NCBI RefSeq assembly: GCF_002127325.2
Contig: NC_035436.2
Coordinates: 119,154,771-119,218,770, forward strand
Source: Helianthus annuus
Lineage: Eukaryota; Streptophyta; Magnoliopsida; Asterales; Asteraceae
DNA length: 64,000 bases
Direction of reading: 5' to 3'
The translations under genes were made by a program, and so were the position numbers. This document shows, piece after piece, positions 36,206 to 48,917 of this stretch (positions are counted from its first letter, which is position 1; every line of letters starts with the position of its first letter). The notes beneath the pieces are model-generated. The model worked only from the letters and a program-made list of their open reading frames with translations, did not search any database and was not told the DNA's origin.

Positions 36206-38485
36206 TGTCACACCCCCAAAAATCCACTGCGGAGTATCACCGCTTGGGAGCGTGACTGACCAGGATCAAGCCACCAATCATATTGAACATGTAATTAATA
36301 TTAAGTAAAATAAATGTAAACCATCCATCCAATACGAAAGGTGTTCAAAACATAACCATAGTTTCAAAGTGTAGCGGAAGCATAGTAAATAAACCAACAA
36401 TAGTTAATAGTTTTAAATGTCATAATAGTTCAACGTAGAAACCACGATCCTTGCCCACAACGACCCGCTTCTCCAGTGCAAGCTCCAAGTACCTAACGAT
36501 CTGCAAGGCATGTAACAGAATGGTCAACAAACTAGTTGAGCGAGTTCACAGTAAGTAAATGCGTAACAGTAAGTAACGGGTGGCTCTACTGGGCCAATAG
36601 TAAGTTATACAAGTGGGGGCTTCCCATGTTATGTGACCACTAGACTATTCGTATTATCCCTGTTCTTCGTCCGAGAACAGTAGCGCGTATGGGGTGTGCG
36701 TAGGTTTTACGCACGTATCCTTCACAACCGAGGATAGAAGTAAGTAATGCGTACACGTAGGTTTTACGTGCGTATCCTTTGTACCGAGGATAGTAATTGG
36801 CATGTGACCACGTAGGTGTTATCCCAACCTACGGAACCGTCCTGACATCCGAGGACCATGATAGGTGATAGTCTAGGAAAAGCATATGTACGTTCTTAAT
36901 CAATGATAACCTTTAACCCATTCCCACGACCCGGGAATCCCATGCCTTAATAGGAGTGTGAACTCACCTTGGTTTGCTCGGTATGCTAGGTTATGCACTC
37001 ACAAGTAATTAATCAAGTCCTATTGTATGCACGTATAACAAATCAGTTCATGTTCACAATGATACGCATGCAATTTAATGTTCACATAACAGTCAGTTTG
37101 CATATCGGCACAACACGTATTATTTCACATTAAATCATCAGCTAGTGTGCACGAATACAAATGTTAACGTTCATCACCAAGCATGGCATGCCAAATAAAT
37201 CAAGCACATATTCCATCATTCAAAGTATGTTCATAATCCCTAATATCTTTCGATCCAACTGTTATCTTTCGACACACAGTTATCACAGTTATCATTCGGA
37301 CCGAATGTTATGTTTCGAACCAATGTCATCTTTCGGTCAATGCTATCCTTCGGTCAACACTACTATGGTTCGGTCAAAGCTATCCTTCGGTCAACACTAC
37401 TATGGTTCGGCTAACAAGTATCTTTCGGTCACAACAGCTATGTTTCGAGTAGCAAGTATCTTTCGGTCACAACAGTTTTCATTCATAGACAGTTACCACA
37501 AAACCCTAATCCATCTTATCATGTTATCGATTAACAAGCACATTTCATCAGTTACGTTACACAGAAGGCACAAGATCATCTACGACAGTTACTATCATTC
37601 CCAGAAATCATTTAACGGTTACAGAATCAATCATCAACCAATCCGAATCATCATCTATGTGTCATGTAAACATAATCATCATTCGGTTCAACTATCTAAC
37701 ATATATACGTATATCATCCAGTCGATTAGCATAACGTATCACATAATCGAACACTATTGACATGTTAATCTGTTTTCGAATCCTGATCAAATTAATATCA
37801 TTCAACCCATTCAATACTATGCATTCGATCCTATCAATCCAGATCAACATGTATTTCGCATGCAGTTACATAATAGATTAACCAAGTATGTCGAAATCAA
37901 GAACAAAACACGTAAATCACTAACCGAAATTAAGAATGGTCAACAAAAGGGATTTGGCTTCGGATGTGGGGGGGGTCTGCCGTCGCACACACACACAAAG
38001 GAGCTAGGGTTTTTGAAGTAACTGACGACTTACATGCATTCACATATATAAACGTATCACAGGAATGGGCCAAGCCCATTAGAAAGACTGGGCCGAAAGA
38101 TCTGGATTCTAGTCGAAGGATATGTTTCGTGGTCCTTCGAACCTAAGGTTATCTTTCGTGATCCTTCGATCTGTATGTCATGTTTCGTGATCTAGACTAA
38201 GTGTTTTAATAATAATTCTAATATTATTTTCTACCACAGCAAGTAATCACATATAGGCAAAACGACAATACGTTTCATTAAAACACAACGCGTACAATTT
38301 CAAGTCCACAATCCAAACAACTAAACAGTCAAAGTCAACGCGCATCTAATGCGAAAGTGAAAGTCAGAAACTCGAGTTGTCACATTATCCCCAACTTAAA
38401 AGAAATTTCGTCCCGAAATTTGGTACGCACTCACTGAGGAAGCTAGGTAAGTTACATCGTTCACTGGTTTTCCTGGGGTGTCACA
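36206..38485 (-). repeat. Element D 3' LTR (left copy)
   Basis: In plus orientation it runs from TGTCACACCCCC to GGGGTGTCACA. The minus-strand TATA-like box is at about 38044-38052. Upstream on the minus strand are three repeats of TTTCGTGRTCCTTCGA-like sequence at 38124, 38154 and 38183, about 30 bp apart. Hairpins with GGTTT loops lie at 36696-36714 and 36754-36770. A second hairpin-plus-PPT module lies inside the LTR at 38385-38421. Confidence 0.93.
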
Positions 38486-41400
38486 TCATCCCCCCGTTGA
38501 TTTGGAATTTCGTCCCGAAATTCAGTAGTAGTAGCTTCAGCCTCAGAAGTGGATGCATTGGTTTCGAATAGCTGGGGGTACTTTTCTTTCATCTGGTCTT
38601 CGCGTTCCCAGGTATACTCTGGGCCACGCTGGGAGTTCCAACGAACTCGAACAAGAGGGATTCTCTTGTGTTTGAGGACCTTAACATCCCGGTCCGTGAT
38701 TTCAACTGGTTCCTCGACGAACTGCAACCGCTCGTCGATAGTGAGTTCCTTAAAAGGAACTATAAGGGTCTCATCTGATAGGCATTTCTTCAGATTCGAC
38801 ACGTGAAATACATTGTGAACTGCACCGAGTTCAGGAGGTAGGTTTAATCTGTAGGCTACTTTGCCAATCTTTTCTAAGATTTCGAATGGTCCGACGTACC
38901 GCGGATTCAGTTTGCCTCTTTTACCAAATCGAACCACACCCTTCCAGGGTGAAACTTTCAATAAAACCCGGTCCCCGACCTCAAATTCCAATGGCTTTCT
39001 ACGCTTGTCCGCGTAGGCTTTCTGACGGTCGCGTGCTGCCGCCATGCGTTGTCGTATCTGCGCAATCTTTTCTGTGGCGTCCACTACAATCTCTGGACCC
39101 GTAATTTGACTATCCCCCACCTCTGCCCAACAGAGAGGTGACCGGCATTTACGTCCGTACAATGCCTCAAATGGAGCGGCTTGAATGCTGGTGTGGTAAC
39201 TGTTATTGTATGAAAACTCCACTAAAGGGAGGTGCCTTTCCCAGCCGTTGCCGAAATCGATAACACACGCTCGAAGCATGTCTTCTAGAGTTTGGATAGT
39301 TCGCTCAGACTGCCCATCCGTCTGAGGATGATATGCTGTGCTCATGTCTAAACGTGAGCCGAAAGATTTGTGCATCGCTTGCCAAAGCTCTGACGTGAAT
39401 CGTGCATCGCGATCCGAAATAATAGAGGTGGGCACTCCGTGCCTCGAAACAACTTCTTTAAGATAGACGTCTGCGAGAGTGGAGAACTTGTCCGTTTCCT
39501 TGATCGGCAGGAAGTGTGCAGACTTGGTGAGTCGATCAACTATGACCCATATTGTATCGTTCCCACGCTGAGATCTAGGTAGACCTGTAACAAAATCCAT
39601 GGAAATTTCTTCCCATTTCCATTGCGGTATCTTAGGCTGCTGAAGTAGACCAGCTGGTTTCTGATATTCAACCTTGACTCTCGCACAGGTTAAGCATTTT
39701 CCAACGTACGTAGCGATGTGAGCCTTCATACTAGGCCACCAATAAGTAGTGCTGATGTCGTGATACATTTTATCCGACCCTGGATGTACCGAATAGCGAG
39801 ACTTGTGAGCTTCATCCATTACAAGTTCGCGTAAACCGCCATAAAGTGGGACCCAAATACGCCCCATTACATAGTAAGCGCCGTCTTCCTTTTGTTCCAT
39901 CTGTTGCCTTGAACCACGTAAGGCTTCAGCCTTGACGTTTTCGGGTTTCAGTGCTTCCAACTGAGCAGCTCGTATCTGTGCAGGAAGACTGGACTGAATA
40001 GTAAGCTGTAGCGCTCGCACGCGCTTAGGTAGAGTGTCTTTCCGACTGAGGGCATCAGCCACAACATTGGCCTTGCCTGGATGATACTTGATGGCGCATT
40101 CGTAGTCGTTCAGAAGTTCAACCCATCTCCGTTGACGCATATTCAAATCCTTTTGCTTAAGAATATGATCGAGACTCCTGTGATCGGTGTAAATCGTGCA
40201 CTTGGTACCGTACAGGTAGTGTCGCCATATCTTAAGCGCGAAAACAACAGCTCCCAGCTCTAAATCGTGCGTCGTGTAGTTCCGTTCATGAACCTTGAGT
40301 TGCCGCGAAGCGTAGGCAATAACTTTATCCCGCTGCATCAATACACAACCAAGCCCCTGTATCGATGCGTCACAATAAACCACGAAGTCATCCGTGCCCT
40401 CTGGCAATGAGAGAATAGGTGCGCTGCAAAGCCTATCCTTTAAGTACTGAAAAGCGGTCTCTTGCGTATTACCCCATCTGTAAACGACACCTTTCTGTGT
40501 TAGCATAGTAAGTGGTTGCGCGATCTTTGAGAAGTCTTTAATAAATCGCCTGTAGTAACCCGCCAAACCCAAGAATTGGCGTATTTCTGTCGGTGTTCGC
40601 GGTGCTGGCCAGTTTCTGATCGAATCAACCTTGGATGGATCGACATGAATCCCATCCTTGTTCACCACATGGCCTAAGAAGTGGACTTCACGAAGCCAGA
40701 AGTCGCATTTTGAAAACTTTGCATACAGTTGCTCCTTTCGAAGATGTTCCAAGATAAGGCGTAAGTGCTGCTCGTGCTCCTCCTGACTCTTGGAGTAGAT
40801 CAAAATGTCGTCGATGAAAACAATGACGAACTTGTCGAGATAAGGTTTGCACACCCTGTTCATAAGATCCATGAAGACTGCAGGCGCGTTCGTAAGCCCG
40901 AATGGCATGACAAGAAACTCGTAATGACCGTAGCGAGTTCTGAAAGCGGTTTTGGAGACGTCCTCATCCCGGACTCTCAGCTGATGATACCCTGACCTTA
41001 AATCAATCTTGGAATAGTAACACGACCCTTGCAACTGGTCGAATAGGTCATCTATGCGCGGAAGAGGATAACGGTTCTTCACTGTGACCTTGTTCAGTTC
41101 GCGATAATCGATGCACATTCTGAAAGTGCCATCCTTCTTTTTCACAAATAACACTGGAGCTCCCCAAGGCGAAGAGCTTGGACGAATAAAGCCCTTTTCC
41201 AAGAGCTCTTGTAGCTGCTTCGACAGTTCTTCCAGTTCGGTTGGAGCCAAACGATACGGTGCGCGGGCTATTGGTGCTGCTCCAGGAGCTAACTCAATCT
41301 GAAACTCGACTTGACGATGAGGAGGTAAACCAGGTAAATCTTCAGGAAACACTTGAGGAAAATCACGCACAACTGGTATATCCTCCAGCTTCTTTTCCTT

Positions 41401-43178
41401 TGCTGATGCGTCAGTGACAAGTGCCAGAATGGCAGTATGTCCCTTTCGTAAACATTTCTGCGCCTTTAAGAAAGAGATGATGCCAACCACAGCACCACTC
41501 TTGTCACCTTGTACTTCGAGAGGTTCTTGACTGGAGCGAGGAATACGAATAACTTTTTCTTTGCATAAGATCTCCGCGTGATGTTGGGATAACCAATCCA
41601 TACCGATGACGACGTCGAAACTACCCAAAACTATGGGTATGAGATCAATCGAGAAAGTCTGACCCGCTAGAACAATACTACAACCCTTGACTACCTGTGC
41701 GGCTTCTACACTTTTATCATTGGCTAGTTCTACGACGTGTTTGGTGTCTAGGGGTGTTGGTGTACGTTTTAATAATTTACTCATTTTCAATGACATATAG
41801 CTTGTATCAGCACCCGAATCAAATAAGACAGTAACATAAATATCGTCGAGAAGAAACTTACCCATAACCACATTGGGATCATTCACTGCGTCACCCCGAC
41901 CTAGCACAAAAGCACGACCACGAGCTTCATTGCCATTGTTGTTGTTGTTTCCCCCGTTATTGTTGTTATTGTTCCCGTTGCCCTGATTGTTGTTGTTGCG
42001 ATTCTGGTTCAACTGGGGGCAGTCGCGTTTGAAGTGACCTTCAGCCCCACACTGGAAACATCCCCGATTTCCACGCTGTGGCTGCTGTTGCTGGTTCTGT
42101 GGAGCTGGTTGCTGAGGCTGCTGATTCTGATTTGCAGGCCGTGGACTCCTACAGTCTTTGGCCTCGTGACCCATCTTAAGACACCTTTGACAACGACCCT
42201 TGTTACACTGGCCGCTGTGGTGCCTGTTGCAGTTGTTACACTTTGGAAGGTTTCCTCGATACCCTCCCTGTCTGTGGCTGCCTGAGGAGTGCTGATTGGG
42301 ACTCTGGTAACTGTCTGTCTTTCGCTGCTGGGCTTGTGACTGTACTGAAGCTGACCCTTTGCTAGAATCCCCATCCCATTTTCTCTTACTTTCACTGGGA
42401 GTAGCAAGTGTAGTAGAAGCAGTAGCGGTAGTGGTAGCACTGATACGCTTAGGCAGTTTATTCTGATCCACTGCCTGATCGGTGATGCGATGAGCGAGAC
42501 GCTGGATTTCCTGGATGTTGTTGAGGTTAGCCGAGGTAACGTGGCTCTGTATTTCTGGTGCCAAACCTTTGAGATACAACTCAATACGCTTGTATGGAGG
42601 GTCCACCATAGTTGGACATAACACAGCCAACTCATTTGATCTCTTGGTGTAGGCTTCGATTTCCGAACCAACCATTTTCAAGTTATACAACTCGTCCTCC
42701 AACTTGTGAATGTCTTCTCTAGTGCAGTATTCCCTCTTGATCAGTTCTTTGAAATCATTCCAGGGTGTGGCGTTAGCAGCTGCCAACCCTAAGATCTGCA
42801 CTTGTGCGTTCCACCAAGTGAGCGCAATCCCTTCAAGTGTGCCAGTGGCGAACTTCACCCTGCGAGCCTCAGGGCATTCACACATTTCAAAAACCGACTC
42901 GAGCTTTTCAAACCAGTGGAGGAGTCCAACTGCTCCCTCCGTGCCACTGAACGAGCTAGGACGACAATCCATGAAATTCTTGAAGGTGCACCCAGGTTGT
43001 TGCTGAGCGGGTTGACCTATTGTGTACGAATAGGGCAAAGTTAAGTACGAGAATTAATGTAGGATCTAAAGATCCTAGTGTCTATACTGCAGGGTATACT
43101 ACCTGCTTGGGCGGCTGCAACTGCCGCAACAACGAGAGCCTCTAGCTGGGCTTGAGTCATGTTAATTCGTGCGGCCAT
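38461..43178 (-). CDS. gag-pol: Element D Gag-Pol polyprotein, intact, with probable short intron
   Basis: The main frame (43038-38461) is open for 1525 codons but begins with TTG, and its first ATG falls inside the Gag core. An ATG at 43178 opens 25 codons up to a CAG|GTAGTA donor. An acceptor ATAG at 43020-43017 rejoins the main frame in phase, removing 86 bp (43102-43017). Residues of the 1525-codon frame: Gag core from 17; zinc knuckles 283-296 and 327-340; an asparagine-rich tract about 346-369; protease LFDSGADTS about 405; RT with [10 protein letters not shown] about 741-750; RNase H about 889-1000; integrase HHCC about 1078-1118 and D-D-E about 1147-1245; chromodomain-like tail about 1445-1490. 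The stop lies 25 bases inside the 3' LTR, so the last codons cross the PPT. No inactivating change is seen. Confidence 0.92.
38486..38523 (-). other. Element D polypurine tract and GGA-loop hairpin
   Basis: On the minus strand, stem GAATTTCG/CGAAATTC with loop GGA (38505-38523) is followed by the PPT CGGGGGGATGA (38486-38496). Both lie inside the pol reading frame, which ends at 38461. Confidence 0.75.
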
Positions 43179-43484
43179 TGATCTTCACATCAAAGGCAAC
43201 ATAAGTGAGAAAGGTTCGCGAATAGTGCGATGACAGAAGAGTGTAAGCACATAAGTATTCTCATGCAATGACAAGTTGTGAGCAAGGTAATGTAAGCATA
43301 CTACGAGCAAAGTTCTATGCAAATTCTAGCATGTAGGCAATAAACATAAACCTTATTACCTAGGAAGTTGAGTCTTGCACGTGGAGCGAAGCGTCGTTGT
43401 GGATCGTTGAGAGCACTGTTCTGGTTATAGTCTGGTTTTAATAAAAACGTTTTTCCATATTAAAACCAAGTTCTCTATAACCAA

Positions 43485-43498
43485 TGGCTCTGATACCA
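43485..43498 (-). other. Element D primer binding site (tRNA-iMet type)
   Basis: The complement reads TGGTATCAGAGCCA, three bases inside the 5' LTR end at 43502. The 300 bases from here to the putative Gag ATG at 43178 are untranslated leader with no other feature seen. Confidence 0.9.
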
Positions 43499-43501
43499 AT
43501 C

Positions 43502-45781
43502 TGTCACACCCCCAAAAATCCACTGCGGAGTATCACCGCTTGGGAGCGTGACTGACCAGGATCAAGCCACCAATCATATTGAACATGTAATTAATATTAA
43601 GTAAAATAAATGTAAACCATCCATCCAATACGAAAGGTGTTCAAAACATAACCATAGTTTCAAAGTGTAGCGGAAGCATAGTAAATAAACCAACAATAGT
43701 TAATAGTTTTAAATGTCATAATAGTTCAACGTAGAAACCACGATCCTTGCCCACAACGACCCGCTTCTCCAGTGCAAGCTCCAAGTACCTAACGATCTGC
43801 AAGGCATGTAACAGAATGGTCAACAAACTAGTTGAGCGAGTTCACAGTAAGTAAATGCGTAACAGTAAGTAACGGGTGGCTCTACTGGGCCAATAGTAAG
43901 TTATACAAGTGGGGGCTTCCCATGTTATGTGACCACTAGACTATTCGTATTATCCCTGTTCTTCGTCCGAGAACAGTAGCGCGTATGGGGTGTGCGTAGG
44001 TTTTACGCACGTATCCTTCACAACCGAGGATAGAAGTAAGTAATGCGTACACGTAGGTTTTACGTGCGTATCCTTTGTACCGAGGATAGTAATTGGCATG
44101 TGACCACGTAGGTGTTATCCCAACCTACGGAACCGTCCTGACATCCGAGGACCATGATAGGTGATAGTCTAGGAAAAGCATATGTACGTTCTTAATCAAT
44201 GATAACCTTTAACCCATTCCCACGACCCGGGAATCCCATGCCTTAATAGGAGTGTGAACTCACCTTGGTTTGCTCGGTATGCTAGGTTATGCACTCACAA
44301 GTAATTAATCAAGTCCTATTGTATGCACGTATAACAAATCAGTTCATGTTCACAATGATACGCATGCAATTTAATGTTCACATAACAGTCAGTTTGCATA
44401 TCGGCACAACACGTATTATTTCACATTAAATCATCAGCTAGTGTGCACGAATACAAATGTTAACGTTCATCACCAAGCATGGCATGCCAAATAAATCAAG
44501 CACATATTCCATCATTCAAAGTATGTTCATAATCCCTAATATCTTTCGATCCAACTGTTATCTTTCGACACACAGTTATCACAGTTATCATTCGGACCGA
44601 ATGTTATGTTTCGAACCAATGTCATCTTTCGGTCAATGCTATCCTTCGGTCAACACTACTATGGTTTGGTCAAAGCTATCCTTCGGTCAACACTACTATG
44701 GTTCGGCTAACAAGTATCTTTCGGTCACAACAGCTATGTTTCGAGTAGCAAGTATCTTTCGGTCACAACAGTTTTCATTCATAGACAGTTACCACAAAAC
44801 CCTAATCCATCTTATCATGTTATCGATTAACAAGCACATTTCATCAGTTACGTTACACAGAAGGCACAAGATCATCTACGACAGTTACTATCATTCCCAG
44901 AAATCATTTAACGGTTACAGAATCAATCATCAACCAATCCGAATCATCATCTATGTGTCATGTAAACATAATCATCATTCGGTTCAACTATCTAACATAT
45001 ATACGTATATCATCCAGTCGATTAGCATAACGTATCACATAATCGAACACTATTGACATGTTAATCTGTTTTCGAATCCTGATCAAATTAATATCATTCA
45101 ACCCATTCAATACTATGCATTCGATCCTATCAATCCAGATCAACATGTATTTCGCATGCAGTTACATAATAGATTAACCAAGTATGTCGAAATCAAGAAC
45201 AAAACACGTAAATCACTAACCGAAATTAAGAATGGTCAACAAAAGGGATTTGGCTTCGGATGTGGGGGGGGTCTGCCGTCGCACACACACACAAAGGAGC
45301 TAGGGTTTTTGAAGTAACTGACGACTTACATGCATTCACATATATAAACGTATCACAGGAATGGGCCAAGCCCATTAGAAAGACTGGGCCGAAAGATCTG
45401 GATTCTAGTCGAAGGATATGTTTCGTGGTCCTTCGAACCTAAGGTTATCTTTCGTGATCCTTCGATCTGTATGTCATGTTTCGTGATCTAGACTAAGTGT
45501 TTTATTAATAATTCTAATATTATTTTCTACCACAGCAAGTAATCACATATAGGCAAAACGACAATACGTTTCATTAAAACACAACGCGTACAATTTCAAG
45601 TCCACAATCCAAACAACTAAACAGTCAAAGTCAACGCGCATCTAATGCGAAAGTGAAAGTCAGAAACTCGAGTTGTCACATTATCCCCAACTTAAAAGAA
45701 ATTTCGTCCCGAAATTTGGTACGCACTCACTGAGGAAGCTAGGTAAGTTACATCGTTCACTGGTTTTCCTGGGGTGTCACA
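43502..45781 (-). repeat. Element D 5' LTR (right copy)
   Basis: This is the 2280-bp partner of 36206-38485, carrying the same internal second hairpin-plus-PPT module at about 45681-45717. Confidence 0.95.
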
Positions 45782-45786
45782 AGAAG

Positions 45787-46683
45787 TCCCGGAATAATAC
45801 CCCAGACATCAATTGAGTACAAGAACCTAGTATTCCAGAATAAGAAACCTTTCAAACGAGATTTCAGGGGTTACCTATATATCCAAGTAGTGTTCCCCAC
45901 AAATTTCATAAGTTTGAAATTTTAGGTTTATATCCCGAATAAATCTACTAAATGTACAAAAACCTATCGTCACATCATCAGTGAGACCGTTTATCACATT
46001 TTACATTACATTTCTTTAGCGTGCTGTGATAGTCTAACTGATTTACTATCATTTCCTCTTTTTCACAACAACTCATTTTTAAATTTTTAATGTTTTTGAC
46101 ATTTTCAAATTTTCTAATTTTTTTAAAATTTTTCTCCCCCTAAAATCAAAATATGTTTCAATTTTGATTTTCTGGGAAAATTTGAAACAAACTGTACAAA
46201 CTTGACAACCTGATGAGAATCACTTCAATTCTCTATCCACCTGGCATAAACAATCAGAACTCCCCCTCACAACAAACTATTTTCCCATTGTGATTTCAAA
46301 ACACTTAAGTTTGTTTTAATCAAAATGGCTTTTCCGGAAAACTTAGTTTGTTTACCAAACAGTTTAGGTACGGGGTTACTTCATCATCTTGTTTTCTACA
46401 CAAAAATAGGAAAATCCAAGTACAAGTTAATGTCCTTGATTTACCATATGCAGTCCAGAATCCTCTGTACCACTTGTAAAACATTCACAAACACAACCAA
46501 ACCTCTTTACCGTTTGCATGATTGACGTTACCGAATAAAATTCAAGAAAGATGCCGATTCATGATCCACGATACCATCTTGGGATCTCCGGCAATTCCTG
46601 CAAAATCTTCAAACACAGATTTAAAAAGATGCCGATACATGCTCCACGCTTACAAACCTGGGAGCTCCGGCAAGTCAGGTTTT
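45787..46683 (-). other. Element E internal region between D and the gag-like ORF, non-coding
   Basis: I can support no gene. Very AT-rich runs occur at 46070-46160. Two similar phrases (GATGCCGAT-CATG, then CCACG and an A/G-rich tail) lie at 46551-46590 and 46628-46665. A copia pol should follow gag here on the minus strand, but no protease, integrase or RT motif is seen. Confidence 0.6.
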
Positions 46684-48791
46684 TCATTTAAACAGTTTCA
46701 CCCAAGCCTGACTGTTCTTGGGTGATTTTGAATTCTTGTTCAACAATGGTGGAAAATTTGCATCATCCATTGCTAAACCTGAATTCTCCTTTTTTACCTC
46801 AACCAACGGCTCCTCTGGTTTTACCATACCATAATCATTGCCTGAATGTGGCTTGTCTGACTTTGACTTGTCAGATTCATTGCCGACATTTGGCTCCTTT
46901 GTTTCCGAAGAAACAGATTCATCGCCAGGAAGTAAAAACTTCACTTTCTTCTTTTTCTTCTCCTCTTTTGTCCCCAGATTTGTATCTGATGAATTCTTTA
47001 TGCTTGTCTTTGCAACTGAGGAGGTAGATTCATCAGAACTGTTATTCTGTTTGTCTCGTGAACCCGAGGACAAAATCTTCTCGAGATACTATCTCGCCTT
47101 CTTCCTTTTCTTCCTCAGTCTGTCTTTCTGCCCCTGTGAAAGCTTGACTTTCTTTTCTTGCTTTGACTTATCTTGAACTTTAGGTTTCAGAACCTTCTGT
47201 TCCTGGGGCTTGACTTTGACTGGAATTTTTGCCAATTTCTGAGACTTAGCCCTCAATCTTTCACTTGATCTCCTCGGGCAATCTCTGGCAATGTGACCTT
47301 TGATATTGCAATTAAAGCACCTTCTGGTCTCATACCTCCAATACTGGCAGTTAACAGCAATATGCCCCTGATAGCCGCAGCTGTAGCATACCCTGTTATC
47401 GTACCTATCACCATCGTTGTACCAAACATTTAAGTCGTAACATTGTTTGGCCTGGTGATATTCTCTCCTCCAATTTGCTGGATTTGGCTTTGACGCACTG
47501 TGGTCCGACCTGCACCACTTATTACCAACAATTTTTGAATTTTCATTTTTTACTTTTTTTAATTTTTTCTTTTGATTGGATGATCGATCTGATGAACTTT
47601 TATTATCTTTTTGTTTCTGTTCCACGTTCTTCTTCAAAGGTTTCTGTTTAGAACATTCACCTTTTTCAGTTGATTGTAGAACAGTTTTCTGAAATTTTTC
47701 TTTTAAATTTAAAAACAATTTTGTTTTTCAATTTTAACATGTTCATCATCAGATTTTACATCACAATCTTCAACTTTGACAGAGTCAAAGTTTGTGACAT
47801 CGTCACTTATTGGAACTGAGTTGATTGGTTTTGGACAAGGAATATTCAGCTTGTCAGATGAATTCACAAAACCGATCAACTTCTTTTCAAGTTCATCAAT
47901 CTTGATCCTCGAATTCTTAGCTTCTTCCTCAAGCTTAGATATTCTCTCAAGATGAGACTTGATTGTTTTCTCATTTTCTTTTTTCAAAGTTTCAAGAACA
48001 GATTTTTCATTCGTCAGAACTTTTATCTGTTCCTGAAGCTTTGACTCATTTGTTTTCAGATTTTTGTTTTCTAATTTTATCCAGAAATCTTCATTTTCTG
48101 ATGATTTCTGTTTGTTTTCAAAACCATTTATATTTTCTATCAAAACTTTGTTTTCTGAAGTCAAACTGTTCAAACCATCCAACAGTTTGTCATTATCAGC
48201 TTTCAACTTTTCACTATTTTCCTTCAGAATACGAATCTGTTTATCATCAGTCTGTTTCTCATTTCTCAACTTCTCGATCTCCAGTGCCAAACTTTCCGCA
48301 TCTTTGACAAGTTTGTCATTGTCGGTCTTCAAGTTGTCACATTTGAAACATACTGAGGCAGAACTTGAAGAGTCATTCTTCACAGATTCTTTTTCTGTTT
48401 TCTGTCCTTCAGCTTTCTTTAACTCAGCAAATCTTTTGTCTTTCTCATCACATTCTTTGCAAGATTCGAAGCATTTCTTGCAAGGCTTAACAACTTCAAT
48501 TACTTTTTCAACTATTTTTTCAACTTCAACTAGTTTCTCGACTTCAACAATTTTCTCCACTACTTTTTCTACAACTTCAGTTTTCACCTTTTCATCAGCC
48601 AGTGACTTTGCTGCATCAAGCTCTCTCTGCAAACGAGCAATCTTCTTTTGATTCAGCATCTCAACTTTATCTGCATAGAAAAAATTAAAACTGTTAGGAT
48701 CAGTGCTTTTTCTGCATTTGTTGAGATACACTTCCTCATCATCCGTATCAACATCACTTCCAAGATCTGGAAATATCGGAATTCTTTTCAT
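46684..48791 (-). pseudogene. Element E gag-like protein with coiled coil and two zinc knuckles, broken
   Basis: Three open pieces on the minus strand form one damaged gene. The first (ATG at 48791 to 47709) is a long charged coiled coil with repeated VEK/IVE/EKV units and a cysteine cluster (CKKCFESCKECDEKDKRF). A frameshift at an A/T run near 47710-47740 leads to the second piece (to 47089), which has two CCHC knuckles (CYSCGYQGHIAVNC and CFNCNIKGHIARDC) and a very basic tail. A TAG at 47089-47091 separates it, in the same frame, from the third piece (47073-46684), ending FPPLLNKNSKSPKNSQAW then a short tail. I see no copia Gag capsid domain at the front. Such CCHC proteins occur in copia Gag regions; that assignment is from family knowledge. 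Confidence 0.75.
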
Positions 48792-48917
48792 GTTTTCAAA
48801 AATATTGTTCGGATAAACGGATGTCCAATAAGCAATCAAACAATCTGATCAACAAACGAACTGAATGAGCAGACTGAAACTCAATCTACCGAAAGAACGA
48901 TCCAGATTACTCAACCA

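Larger units (their letters stand above)
36206..45781 (-). mobile_element. LTR retrotransposon D, full-length Ty3 chromovirus, very young
   Basis: D is flanked by AGAAG at 36201-36205 and 45782-45786. LTRs are 36206-38485 and 43502-45781, each 2280 bp. I see two substitutions between them (37369/44665 area and 38203/45503 area). It has an iMet PBS on the minus strand, an uninterrupted gag-pol frame and a PPT. The Gag start seems to need an 86-bp intron. It is the innermost element of the A-E-D stack. Confidence 0.95.

Noticed and set aside
37161..37760. 199-codon open frame, also at 44457-45056
   Set aside because: It lies in the D LTR on the strand opposite to D coding, is low complexity (repeated TTTCGGTCA phrases) and has no recognisable motif.
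42009..42671. 220-codon minus-strand ORF in D
   Set aside because: It is an alternative frame within the D Gag coding region.
43017..43038. Start of the D polyprotein at 43038
   Set aside because: The codon there is TTG, and the ATG at 43178 with a short intron gives a family-like N-terminus.
48064..48651. 195-codon serine/phenylalanine-rich plus-strand ORF
   Set aside because: It is the antisense shadow of the E coiled-coil gene.
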